This document shows positions 1 through 8,041 of a stretch of DNA of 28,459 nt, piece by piece; the stretch's first letter is position 1; each line of letters opens with the position of its first letter. The position numbers and the translations under genes are program-made. Origin of the DNA: Asticcacaulis sp. UBA2476 (GTDB taxonomy: Bacteria > Pseudomonadota > Alphaproteobacteria > Caulobacterales > Caulobacteraceae); NCBI GenBank assembly GCA_002342035.1, contig DDPE01000099.1:1-28459 (forward strand), in the 5' to 3' direction. The notes under the pieces are model-generated. The model was not told the origin of the DNA. It searched no databases and saw only the letters and a program-made list of their open reading frames with translations.

Positions 1-1269
1 ATCGCGGTCGGCTGGCTGGTGGTCGAAGATCTGGTGACCGTTCTGGTACTGGTGCTGCTGCCGCCGCTGTCGGGCCTGTTGTCGGGCAAGGAAGCGACCG
101 TCTCGGCCGGTATCTGGGTCACGATCGGCCAGACCCTGTTGCAGGTCGGGGCGTTCATTGCCCTGATGCTGATTGTCGGTAAACGCGTCCTGCCGTGGAT
201 ATTGTGGCAGGTGGCCCGCACCGGATCGCGCGAACTGTTCACTTTGTCGGTGGTGGCGGTGGCCATTGGGATCGCTTTCGGAGCGGCAGAGCTGTTTTCA
301 GTCTCGTTTGCTCTGGGGGCGTTTTTCGCAGGCATGGTGATGCGCGAATCTCAGTTCAGTCACCGCGCCGCCGAAGAGACCCTGCCGCTGCGCGATGCGT
401 TTTCGGTGTTGTTTTTCGTCTCGGTCGGCATGTTGTTCGATCCCGAAATTATCCTGACCCAGCCGCTTCAGGTCCTGGGCGTGGTGGCCATTATCGTCAT
501 CGGTAAATCCATTGCCGCGGCGGGGTTGGTGCTGTTCTTCCGCTATCCGCTTAAGACGGCGCTGACCGTGTCGGCCAGCCTGGCTCAGATCGGTGAGTTC
601 TCGTTTATTCTGGCCGGTCTTGGTATGTCGCTGAACCTGCTGCCGCCGGAAGGGATGTCGCTGGTGCTGGCGGGCGCGATTATCTCCATCGCGCTCAACC
701 CGTTTGTGTTTGCCGCCATCAAGCCGTTTTCAAACTGGTTCGTCAAACATTCGGATCTGGGGCGCAAGCTGGACCGCCGCGAAGATCCCTATGCCGAATT
801 GCCCGCCACGACCGAGGCAAAATACCTCAAAGGGCAAGTCGTGTTGGTGGGTTACGGACGGGTGGGTAAGCGCATTGCCGATGCGCTTGAATCCCAGAAT
901 ATCGCCTATGTGGTTGCCGAGCAAAACCGCGAACGGGTCGAAGACCTGCGCCAGATGGGTAAAGTTGCGGTATCGGGCGATGCCACCGAACCCGAAGTGC
1001 TGATTCAGGCTCACATTCAACACGCCGCCATGCTAGTCATCGCCACGCCGGATTCGCTCAATATCCGCCGTATGAGCGAGATCGCCCAAAGGCTTAACCC
1101 CGGTATAAAGCTGGTGATCCGCACCCACAGCGAAGATGAGATGAACTTCATTCGGGAGGAAAAGCTCGGCACTGTCTTCTTTGGCGAGGAAGAACTGGCC
1201 AAGGGCATGATTCAGCATATTCTGGGCGCGTTTGGGCCCGCCGTTCCCCCTGAATCCAAGGCCGCGTAG
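1..1269 (+). CDS. ybaL: YbaL/KefB-type monovalent cation:proton antiporter (5' truncated)
   Basis: This is the C-terminal part of a CPA2-family K+(Na+)/H+ antiporter of the inner membrane. The frame is open from base 1 (IAVGWLVVEDLVTV), so the true start lies outside the window; the GTG at 19 is internal. The visible part has hydrophobic membrane segments over roughly the first 245 residues. A cytoplasmic TrkA-N/RCK nucleotide-binding domain follows, starting at GQVVLVGYGRVGKRIADAL (a Rossmann GxGxxG motif) and continuing through SGDATEPEVL and VIATPDS. The VVEDL motif followed by a TrkA-N domain matches the YbaL/RosB branch better than the glutathione-gated KefB/KefC. The family exports cations in exchange for protons and is gated by the nucleotide domain. 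The gene ends about 240 bases before the TonB receptor and looks unrelated to it. Family assignment is secure; the exact subfamily is less so. Confidence 0.88.
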   Translation: MAVGWLVVEDLVTVLVLVLLPPLSGLLSGKEATVSAGIWVTIGQTLLQVGAFIALMLIVGKRVLPWILWQVARTGSRELFTLSVVAVAIGIAFGAAELFSVSFALGAFFAGMVMRESQFSHRAAEETLPLRDAFSVLFFVSVGMLFDPEIILTQPLQVLGVVAIIVIGKSIAAAGLVLFFRYPLKTALTVSASLAQIGEFSFILAGLGMSLNLLPPEGMSLVLAGAIISIALNPFVFAAIKPFSNWFVKHSDLGRKLDRREDPYAELPATTEAKYLKGQVVLVGYGRVGKRIADALESQNIAYVVAEQNRERVEDLRQMGKVAVSGDATEPEVLIQAHIQHAAMLVIATPDSLNIRRMSEIAQRLNPGIKLVIRTHSEDEMNFIREEKLGTVFFGEEELAKGMIQHILGAFGPAVPPESKAA

Positions 1270-1287
1270 GCGTAAAGTCACCATCGT

Positions 1288-1323
1288 ACAATTCTGGCAA
1301 TTGTGTGACGTTAATTTGTCACA
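1288..1323. promoter_or_regulatory. Two adjacent dyads upstream of the first TonB receptor
   Basis: ACAATT-ctggc-AATTGT (1288-1304) abuts TGTGAC-N8-GTCACA (1304-1323). Both arms are perfect in each dyad. A weak promoter-like pair, TTGTCA at 1316-1321 and TATATC at 1338-1343 with 16-base spacing, overlaps the second dyad, so a bound protein could block the -35. The 10-base gap between TGTGA and TCACA does not fit the CRP/FNR consensus. The role is inferred from position only. Confidence 0.35.
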
Positions 1324-1418
1324 GCCTCCTGTTTAATTATATCAATTTTATTTAATATCTTTTCAGCCGTTCAGACCTGAGTTATCTCTAGAATAGAAGC
1401 AATGTACGCAAAGGGTAA

Positions 1419-1430
1419 TTGTGCGCACAA
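1419..1430. promoter_or_regulatory. 12-bp perfect palindrome in the receptor leader
   Basis: TTGTGCGCACAA reads identically on both strands. It lies 79 bases before the receptor start, probably in the untranslated leader. It could be an operator for a dimeric regulator; nothing in the window identifies which one. Confidence 0.3.
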
Positions 1431-1509
1431 ATAGCTGTCCGGTGTCGTGTATCAACAGATCAAAAAAGATCTGAAAGCGGCATTGGATTTCACAGGGAAG
1501 GACATTTTT

Positions 1510-4500
1510 ATGCTGAAGACCATGAAGGGTGGCGTGTCGCACGCCGCGCTTATACTGTGCGCATCCTTGACCGCGTTGGGCGCCATGGCGCCGGCCTATG
1601 CGCAGGACACCACCGAAGCCTCCGAAGATGACGCGCCGACCGAAGTGGTTGTCGTGGGTGTGCGTAAGGCTCTGCAAAATGCGCAGACCTTAAAGCGGAA
1701 TGCCGACACGGTCGTGGACTCGATCACCGCCACCGATATCGGTGCCTTCCCGGATAAGTCGGTGGCCGAAGCCCTGCAACGGGTTGCCGGTGTGGCCGTG
1801 ACCCGCTTTGCGGCCAAGAACGATGTCATGCGCTTTTCAGCCGAGCCGTCGGGCGTGGTGGTGCGCGGCCTTGCGCAGGTGCGCTCAGAGTTCAATGGTC
1901 GTGATACGTTCAGCGCGACGTCAGGCTATGGTCTGAACTGGTCGGACGTCTCGCCGGAGCTGATGGGCGGGGTCGATATCTATAAGAACCAGACTGCGGA
2001 ACTGATCGAAGGCGGGATTGCCGGGACGATCAATCTGCGCACGCGCTTGCCGTTTGACCAGAAGGGCCGTTTGATCTCCGGCACGCTTGAAGCCAACTAC
2101 GGCGATCTGGCCAAGAGCACGACGCCGAACGTGTCGGCCTTGATCTCCAATCGCTGGGATACTGATCTGGGTGAATTTGGCCTGCTCGGCAACGCGACCT
2201 ATTCGGTGGTCGAAACCAATTCGCAGGGTACGACCCTGCCGCGCATGATGCCGTTTGTGCCGGGCACCTATGGCAATACGGAAACGGTCTATATTCCGTC
2301 AGGTTTCTCAATCAACGACAACCTCTATGAGCGCACCCGTGAAGGTGCATCTCTGGCCGCGCAGTGGGCCAGCCCCGATCGCACCATGTTGGCGACCGCG
2401 CAATATAACCGTTCCAGCTACACCAATGAATGGTTCGAAGATTCGGTCGGCAGCACCTTCTACTGGGTCAACCCGGCGACCAACACCCATACGACCCCGT
2501 TCACCGACCCGAACCTGATCACGCCGACGGATCTGACCGACGAAAACTGCGCGAGCTGTTATGTGCCGGGGGTTCCGTTTACCTTCCGCTCCGATGGCTT
2601 GTTCCAGACGGGTGTCATCACCACGGCCAGCGACGGCTGGGGTAAGGGTGATATTAACTGGGGCACAAACCCTGTGTCATGGCTGGATGGGTCTACGGAT
2701 CAGTTCGGCACCCACAACCAGCACGGCGTGGACGTGCCGTTTATTCAACCCTGTATCAATTCCGGCGTAACGCACGGTAATCGTAACTGCGAATACGGTG
2801 TCGGCTTTGTTACCTCATCGCGCTATTCGACGGAAACCCGCGTGGTTGAAGACCTCGGCCTCAACTTCGTCTGGAACCCGACCGATAAGCTGCGCTTCAA
2901 TTTCGATGGTCAGTACGTCAAGGCCTCGACCGAAAACTATGATGTCAGCATGGGGCTTAAGTCCTTTGCCAATGTCAATCTCGACCTGACCGGCGAATAT
3001 CCAAAGATCACACTCGAAGACCCCACCCGTTACAACCTGATTGGTGACGGTCTGGCTGATCCGCGTAACTATTCACCTGAATGGATCATGGATCACGTCA
3101 CGGACTCAAAGGGCACCGAAAAAGCCTTCCGCGCTGATGTGGCCTATGACATGGACAGCCCATGGCTGGACAGCGTGCGCGCCGGGGTGCGTTATGCCGA
3201 TCGCGAGCAGCAGCATCAGTGGTCGAACTATAACTGGGCGAACGTCGCCAGTATCTGGAGCACCAATGCGGCGCAGTCCTACTTTGTCGACTCCGGCCCC
3301 AGTGTCGGGCCTGCGGGGGCGTTCCAGGGTTATGAGCCTGGCTATATCGAAACCCGCAGCATTAGCGGGATTCTGGATGACAACCTCCTGAGCCAGAGCG
3401 TTTTCCCGTTCATTACCCATGATGTGATTTCAAACGCATCGGAACTGGCCAAACGGTTCAGTTACAACAGCCAGGATGCAGGCGGTGTACCGAGTTCAAC
3501 TTGGAATCCGATCTGCGAACGGCCCACTGAAATTGCCGGCTCCTGCTTCACGCCGTCGGAAATCCTGGACGTCAGTGAAAAATCTAAATCCGCCTACGTC
3601 ATGCTGAAATTCGGCGGGCCGGACGCCACCATTTTCGATGGTATAGGTGTATCGGGTAACATCGGGCTGCGTGTCGTAAAAACAGAAGTCGCCAGTGCGG
3701 GCGGTATCAACTTTGCAGATCCGTTTACACCGAACGACTTTAACTGCCCAGTATTAACTACGCAGCAAATTGAAGCACTTCAGCAACAGGGGCTTTATGT
3801 AACATCGCCGGGATGTCTGGCAGTAAATTCCCTGGACGATCAGGCTTTCAGTAATGCGGCCAGTGCCTTGTCCGTAGTTGAATCTTCAACCCTGAAAACC
3901 TTGCCCAGTTTTAATATCAAGTTCGATATAAACCCGGAATGGGTGCTGCGCTTTGCTGCCTCAAGGGCCATGTCCAAGCCCGATATTGGCTTGTTGCGTA
4001 ACTATATGAAGGTGGGTCGCGGGCAACTTAATCAGGCAGACATCAAAGCTGGTAATCCGAACATAGTTCTGGATTCAAATGGTCAGCCGTTCAGCTATAA
4101 CTACAGCTATACCGGATCGACCGGAAACCCACGGTTGCGCCCGGTTATGGCGGATCAGTTCGATATCACGGTTGAGCATTACTTTGCCGCCGTGGGGTCA
4201 TTCACCGCCAATCTGTTCTATAAGGAGTTCACGGACTACATCCAAAACGGTACCTTTAATGTCGAAATGACCAATAACGGTGTGACTCGTAATGTACGGG
4301 TTACCGGCCCGGTCAATGGGGATGGCGCAGCCCTCAAAGGGCTTGAACTGGCCTATCAGCGCTACTTCGACTTCCTGCCTGCCCCGTTCGATGGTTTGGG
4401 GATTCAGGCCAACTATACCCGTATTGAGAATGATGGTGTGGCGACCCAGAATATTGTGATCGATACGGCTGACGGTGGGACGACTGCGGGCTCAGCCGAG

Positions 4501-4884
4501 ACGGGCTCGATCAATCCGGGCCGTCTGGAAGGTCTGTCGGATGATGCCTATAACGTCGTCCTGATGTACGAAAAAGATCGGATTGGCGCGCGTCTGGCCT
4601 ATAACTGGCGTTCGGAATATCTGATTTCGGTCAACGACTGCTGTATCGGTCTGCCGGTATGGAATGAGGCCGAAGGCTTCCTTGATGCCTCCTTCCGCTA
4701 TAAGCTGACCGACAATATCGAACTGAACGTTCAGGGCTCAAACCTGCTGGGTACTGAGACCAAGTTCCTGCAACAGGTCGAAGGCTCGACGGACGCCAAT
4801 CCTGATACGCCGCGTAAGTTCATGCCAGCCGGTTGGTACGAAAACGACCGCCGCATTCAGGTCGGTATCCGCCTGAAATACTAA
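1510..4884 (+). CDS. TonB-dependent receptor, Xanthomonas/Caulobacter type
   Basis: This is an outer-membrane TonB-gated channel of 1124 residues. The ATG at 1510 is preferred over an upstream in-frame GTG at 1447 because GGGAAGGA lies 7 bases before it and the protein then begins with a clean signal peptide: basic start, hydrophobic core, AYA|QD cleavage near residue 31. The mature N-terminus carries a TonB-box-like stretch (TEVVVVGVRKAL). The plug domain follows (SITATDIGAFPDKSVAEALQ, VVVRGL), then a large beta-barrel ending in an aromatic residue (RIQVGIRLKY), as expected for BAM-assembled barrels. Plug wording and length fit the TonB-Xanth-Caul family, which generally imports carbohydrates or other scarce nutrients. 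Several Cys pairs in the loops suggest surface disulfides. Its partners are the downstream halogenase-like and kinase-like genes. The substrate cannot be read from sequence; a link to GlcNAc or chitin oligomers is inference from the nearby nag operon. Confidence 0.93.
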   Translation: MLKTMKGGVSHAALILCASLTALGAMAPAYAQDTTEASEDDAPTEVVVVGVRKALQNAQTLKRNADTVVDSITATDIGAFPDKSVAEALQRVAGVAVTRFAAKNDVMRFSAEPSGVVVRGLAQVRSEFNGRDTFSATSGYGLNWSDVSPELMGGVDIYKNQTAELIEGGIAGTINLRTRLPFDQKGRLISGTLEANYGDLAKSTTPNVSALISNRWDTDLGEFGLLGNATYSVVETNSQGTTLPRMMPFVPGTYGNTETVYIPSGFSINDNLYERTREGASLAAQWASPDRTMLATAQYNRSSYTNEWFEDSVGSTFYWVNPATNTHTTPFTDPNLITPTDLTDENCASCYVPGVPFTFRSDGLFQTGVITTASDGWGKGDINWGTNPVSWLDGSTDQFGTHNQHGVDVPFIQPCINSGVTHGNRNCEYGVGFVTSSRYSTETRVVEDLGLNFVWNPTDKLRFNFDGQYVKASTENYDVSMGLKSFANVNLDLTGEYPKITLEDPTRYNLIGDGLADPRNYSPEWIMDHVTDSKGTEKAFRADVAYDMDSPWLDSVRAGVRYADREQQHQWSNYNWANVASIWSTNAAQSYFVDSGPSVGPAGAFQGYEPGYIETRSISGILDDNLLSQSVFPFITHDVISNASELAKRFSYNSQDAGGVPSSTWNPICERPTEIAGSCFTPSEILDVSEKSKSAYVMLKFGGPDATIFDGIGVSGNIGLRVVKTEVASAGGINFADPFTPNDFNCPVLTTQQIEALQQQGLYVTSPGCLAVNSLDDQAFSNAASALSVVESSTLKTLPSFNIKFDINPEWVLRFAASRAMSKPDIGLLRNYMKVGRGQLNQADIKAGNPNIVLDSNGQPFSYNYSYTGSTGNPRLRPVMADQFDITVEHYFAAVGSFTANLFYKEFTDYIQNGTFNVEMTNNGVTRNVRVTGPVNGDGAALKGLELAYQRYFDFLPAPFDGLGIQANYTRIENDGVATQNIVIDTADGGTTAGSAETGSINPGRLEGLSDDAYNVVLMYEKDRIGARLAYNWRSEYLISVNDCCIGLPVWNEAEGFLDASFRYKLTDNIELNVQGSNLLGTETKFLQQVEGSTDANPDTPRKFMPAGWYENDRRIQVGIRLKY

Positions 4885-4905
4885 AGCCTGACCAGGGTTT
4901 AAACG

Positions 4906-4939
4906 GCGCGCCGGTCATTCAGATCGGCGCGCTTTTTTT
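4906..4939 (+). terminator. Rho-independent terminator after the TonB receptor
   Basis: GCGCGCCG (4906-4913) pairs perfectly with CGGCGCGC (4925-4932) across an 11-base loop, followed by seven T (4933-4939). It lies 22 bases after the receptor stop and before the halogenase gene. It would make halogenase expression depend on read-through or a separate promoter, giving much more receptor than enzyme. Confidence 0.85.
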
Positions 4940-4994
4940 ATTCTGGTGCAGCGGTATCGATGGTAAAACCTGAACCATAAACGTGAGCAGGGAC

Positions 4995-6506
4995 ATGAAA
5001 CAGATCAGCAAAATCGTGGTCGTGGGCGGCGGTACGGCCGGGTGGATGGCGGCGGCGGCCATATCAAAGCTTTTGGGGAAGCGCCACCACAGCATCACCC
5101 TGATCGAATCCGATGAGATCGGCACTGTCGGGGTCGGTGAGGCGACCATTCCGATGATGCAGTTTTTCAATAAGGTTCTGGGCCTTGATGAAAACGTCTT
5201 CATGCGTGAGACCAATGCCACGTTTAAGCTGGGCATCCGCTTCATGAACTGGTCGGCCTTGGGCAGCGACTATTTCCACCCGTTCGGCGTCTACGGTGTC
5301 GATATGAACGGGATCGGTTTTCTGCACTATTGGCGGCGTTTCGTGGAGGCGGGCGGCTCGCCTGATTTTGGTATCTTTAATGCCGAAACCATGGCGGCGC
5401 GGCAAAACCGGTTTGCGCGGGTGCCTAACGATAATCCGGCCCTGCCCGCCATCAACTATGCCTTTCATTTTGACGCGGCCCTTTACGCCCGCTTCCTGCG
5501 CCGGTTCGGCGAAGCTCTGGGTGTGGTGCGTCAGGAAGGCAAGATTGTCGATGTGGCGCAAGATGGCGACAGCGGTGATATCACGTCCGTGACCCTGAGC
5601 GACGGCCGTGTGGTCGAGGGCGATTTCTTCATCGACTGTTCCGGCTTTCGCGGCCTGCTGATCGAGCAAACGCTCAAAAGCGGTTATGAGGACTGGTCAA
5701 AATGGCTGCCGTGCAACCGCGCCGTCGCCGTGCCGTGCGACAAAGTCGGGCCGGCCACCCCTTACACGACCTCGACCGCGCAGGAAGCCGGCTGGCAATG
5801 GCGCATTCCGCTCCAGCACCGCACCGGCAATGGTTATGTGTTCTGCGACGCCTATCTGGATGAGGCCAAAGCCAGCGAGTTGATCCTGCAACGGCTGGAT
5901 GGCAAGGCCCAGGCCGAGCCGCGTCTGCTGAAATTCGTCACCGGCCACCGCAAAAAGATGTGGAACCACAATGTCGTCGCCATGGGTCTGTCGTCAGGTT
6001 TTCTTGAGCCGCTGGAATCGACCTCGATCTATCTGGTGCAGGCGGCGATTTCAAAGCTGATGACCTATTTCCCGAAAGACGGCATCAGCGATCATCAGCG
6101 CGACCACTTCAATCAGGAAATGCTGACCGAATATACCAATGTCAAAGATTTCCTGATTGCCCATTACAAACTGACGACCCGTGAAGACACGCCGTTCTGG
6201 GCCTATTGCAAGCATATGGATATCCCCGACAGCCTGAAAGACCGGCTGGAAAGCTTCAAACGGCATGGCCTGACACTGGTACGGCACGAAGAACTATTCA
6301 AAGAGGCCAGTTGGTTTGCCGTTCTGGTGGGGCAGGGGCTCGCCCCTCAGGCCCATCACCCGGTTGCCGATGTCATGGCCGAGGAGGAATTCAGATATCG
6401 CCTCAGCCGTATCCGCGAAGGCGTCACCGCCCGCGTCGGCGGCCTGGCATCCCATGAGCAGCATGTGGCGCAAACCTGCGCTTCATTGCAGCGGATTGAT
6501 GCCTGA
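4995..6506 (+). CDS. Tryptophan-halogenase-family FAD-dependent protein
   Basis: This is a flavin-dependent halogenase-fold protein of 503 residues. Visible motifs are the FAD-binding GGGTAGWM (residues 11-18), the VGVGEATIP stretch (46-53), the halogenase signature WxWxIP (EAGWQWRIP), and SGFLEPLESTS near the flavin. A Lys in NATFKLG (residue 78) aligns by eye with catalytic Lys79 of PrnA. In the family, reduced FAD and O2 give hypohalous acid that is held by this lysine to chlorinate tryptophan. Genes of this family next to TonB receptors in Caulobacter and Xanthomonas relatives are mostly of unknown substrate, and no flavin reductase is encoded here. Start choice: the ATG at 4995 gives the usual family N-terminus (MKQISKIVVVGGG); a GTG at 4983 is in frame but has no Shine-Dalgarno sequence. 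It is separated from the receptor by a terminator. Family is certain; actual halogenation is inference. Confidence 0.9.
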   Translation: MKQISKIVVVGGGTAGWMAAAAISKLLGKRHHSITLIESDEIGTVGVGEATIPMMQFFNKVLGLDENVFMRETNATFKLGIRFMNWSALGSDYFHPFGVYGVDMNGIGFLHYWRRFVEAGGSPDFGIFNAETMAARQNRFARVPNDNPALPAINYAFHFDAALYARFLRRFGEALGVVRQEGKIVDVAQDGDSGDITSVTLSDGRVVEGDFFIDCSGFRGLLIEQTLKSGYEDWSKWLPCNRAVAVPCDKVGPATPYTTSTAQEAGWQWRIPLQHRTGNGYVFCDAYLDEAKASELILQRLDGKAQAEPRLLKFVTGHRKKMWNHNVVAMGLSSGFLEPLESTSIYLVQAAISKLMTYFPKDGISDHQRDHFNQEMLTEYTNVKDFLIAHYKLTTREDTPFWAYCKHMDIPDSLKDRLESFKRHGLTLVRHEELFKEASWFAVLVGQGLAPQAHHPVADVMAEEEFRYRLSRIREGVTARVGGLASHEQHVAQTCASLQRIDA

Positions 6507-6541
6507 CGATTTATTATTTCTTTCTTATGAAATGGGCCCGA

Positions 6542-6601
6542 TACTCCTGATCCATAAAGGGCGCATCAGACGCCACGCAGGGACAAGTAACATCAGGAGT
6601 A
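6542..6601 (+). promoter_or_regulatory. Inverted repeat covering the ribosome binding site of the kinase-like gene
   Basis: TACTCCTGAT (6542-6551) is the exact reverse complement of ATCAGGAGTA (6592-6601). The right arm contains AGGAG (6595-6599), 6 bases before the ATG at 6606. A short inner stem, GGCG (6560-6563) with CGCC (6571-6574), lies in the 40-base loop. If the long stem forms in mRNA, the Shine-Dalgarno sequence is hidden. No T-run follows, so it is not a terminator. Confidence 0.6.
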
Positions 6602-6605
6602 CACA

Positions 6606-7550
6606 ATGGGCGATCAGGTTCTGTTGTGCGATCTGTCTATGGGATCGCATGTCAATCTGGCTCTGGCCGATCCGGGCCACAGGCCTCAGTTGGCGGAACA
6701 ATATGAATGTGCCGGCCGCAGCGATCTGGACGGCGCGATCCGCGACTTTCTCAAACGAAAGGACAATCCGCGCCTGAAAGGGGCGGCGGTATCCTCACGC
6801 GGTTGGGAAGATGACGGCATCATCCATTTGCCCGAAGGTAATATGACCTTATCGCGCGATGAACTGCGGGAGTTGCTGGATATTCAGCGGGTCAATCTGG
6901 TCAATAATTTCGTGGCGCGCGCCTTGGCCATTCCGAGCTTGAAGCGCAATGAGCGTTCAAAAATATGCGGCGGTGAAAACGCCGAAGAGACCGTAATTGC
7001 TGTGCTGGGGCCGCACTATGGTCTGGGGCTGGCCGCACTTGTGGCTGATGGTGCGGGCGGCTGGACGGCCCTGCCCGGTGAAGGCGGGCACTCGGATTTG
7101 CCGGTGAAAACAGACCGGGAATGGGCTGTCCTTAAGGTCATGCAGCATCGCTTTGGCCATGTGTCGCGCGAAATGGGGATCTCGCTGAACGGCCTGTGTG
7201 CGGTGTGGGAGACGCTCAGTCTGATTGACGGCGTGCCAGTCACGGCTACGGATGCGGCGGGCGTGGTTGAGCGGGCCCGGTCAGGCGACCGGCGTGCACT
7301 GGAGGCGATCGGCATCGTGACCGACTGGCTGGCGGGGATGGCGTCAGATGTCGCCCTGATCATGGGCGCGCGCGGCGGGATCTATCTGACCGGAGCCTTG
7401 CTTGATCTGATCGATGATCTGTTCGATGCGGAACGCTTTTGCCGGGGCTATCTCAATAAAGGCACATTCAGGGATTATGTGCATGATATTCCGGTATTTA
7501 GGACCACAGCCCGCCAGATGGAAATCACCGGACTGGCGACATTATTTTAA
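6606..7550 (+). CDS. Glucokinase-fold protein with degenerate ATP and catalytic motifs (probable pseudokinase)
   Basis: This 314-residue protein follows the bacterial glucokinase (Glk, not ROK) family end to end. It has ALADPG near the N-terminus, VNLVNNFVARALAIP, GEGGHSDLP (sugar-binding GEGGH, residues 158-162), RGGIYLTGALLD and YVHDIPVF near the C-terminus. The working residues are altered. The phosphate-1 loop, normally DIGGTN, reads DLSMGS (residues 9-14). The catalytic Asp of IINDF is Asn101 (VNNF). The phosphate-2 GTGLG reads HYGLG (137-141), and the C-terminal AGGI reads TGAL. The scaffold and GEGGH are kept, and the frame is intact at family length, so this is a maintained protein rather than a decaying gene. 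It may bind a sugar and act as a sensor or partner without phosphorylating it (inference). It sits in the halogenase transcript with its ribosome binding site inside an inverted repeat. Automated annotation would probably call it glucokinase. Confidence 0.8.
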   Translation: MGDQVLLCDLSMGSHVNLALADPGHRPQLAEQYECAGRSDLDGAIRDFLKRKDNPRLKGAAVSSRGWEDDGIIHLPEGNMTLSRDELRELLDIQRVNLVNNFVARALAIPSLKRNERSKICGGENAEETVIAVLGPHYGLGLAALVADGAGGWTALPGEGGHSDLPVKTDREWAVLKVMQHRFGHVSREMGISLNGLCAVWETLSLIDGVPVTATDAAGVVERARSGDRRALEAIGIVTDWLAGMASDVALIMGARGGIYLTGALLDLIDDLFDAERFCRGYLNKGTFRDYVHDIPVFRTTARQMEITGLATLF

Positions 7551-7598
7551 GGTTCGCGCCCTATGACATAAATTTTATTCCAAATAGCATCCCACATC

Positions 7599-7647
7599 GC
7601 GAAGCGGCGTGCTATGAAGCCACTTAGCCGTGTCGCGGGTTTTTTTT
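7599..7647 (+). terminator. Probable terminator of the receptor/halogenase/kinase-like cluster
   Basis: GCGAAGCGGC (7599-7608) pairs with GCCGTGTCGC (7627-7636), with one mismatch and one G-U, across an 18-base loop. GGG and eight T (7640-7647) follow. It lies about 50 bases after the kinase-like gene. The stem is imperfect but the T-run is strong. Confidence 0.6.
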
Positions 7648-7674
7648 AGCCATTTATCCTAAGAGTATATTTTG

Positions 7675-7914
7675 ATGAGTATCCGATTATATGACAGCGC
7701 CTGGGTCCGTATCGAAGGGGCTGAACAACCGCTTCAGGCCTTTAAGGACCGTCAGAATCCGGCCCTCTTTCATATTGGCGACTATCGCTATGATGTGGAT
7801 GGTATTGTGGCCAAGGGCACCGAAGGCGCGCCGAAAATTCTGGGCATCCTAAGCCTTCAGGCTATGCGTGAAGCTGGCATTCGCCCTAACTACAATTCCG
7901 ATATCAATCCCTGA
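7675..7914 (+). CDS. Small uncharacterised protein (79 aa)
   Basis: I do not recognise this protein. The ATG at 7675 gives 79 residues; a TTG directly before it adds one codon and is unlikely to be the start. The upstream AAGAG is a weak ribosome binding site. The protein is soluble, without a signal peptide or membrane segment. It has an aromatic, charged N-terminal part (SIRLYDSAWVRIEG), a central FHIGDYRYDVDGIV and a more helical end (GILSLQAMREAGIRPNY). Good codon use and its isolation between a terminator (7599-7647) and a hairpin (7930-7973) suggest a monocistronic real gene. The pattern resembles a small beta-rich domain, but no function can be assigned. Confidence 0.65.
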   Translation: MSIRLYDSAWVRIEGAEQPLQAFKDRQNPALFHIGDYRYDVDGIVAKGTEGAPKILGILSLQAMREAGIRPNYNSDINP

Positions 7915-7929
7915 TCCATGTATGTGACG

Positions 7930-7973
7930 AAAATGTAACAGTCGCGGCTCTGTACGGGGCGCGGTTACATTTT
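7930..7973. terminator. Long hairpin after the 79-residue protein, possible terminator
   Basis: AAAATGTAAC (7930-7939) and GTTACATTTT (7964-7973) are perfect reverse complements. An inner CGCG/CGCG stem (7943-7946 with 7960-7963) stacks on them after a 3-base bulge. A-rich and T-rich edges could serve as a weak terminator in either direction. It lies 15 bases past the stop codon. Confidence 0.5.
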
Positions 7974-8041
7974 AAAGCGCGGTGGTCTGGCAAAGCCCAA
8001 AAAGCGTCCCATATAGGCGGTGTCCCGAAAGGTATGCTGCC

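Noticed and set aside
1304..1323. CRP/FNR-type site at the TGTGAC/GTCACA dyad
   Set aside because: The spacing between TGTGA and TCACA is 10 bases, not the 6 required, so it is kept only as an unassigned dyad.
5064..5669. 201-residue minus-strand open frame antisense to the halogenase gene
   Set aside because: It lies entirely within the gene that carries clear halogenase motifs; its own sequence is His/Gln/Arg-rich with no family resemblance.
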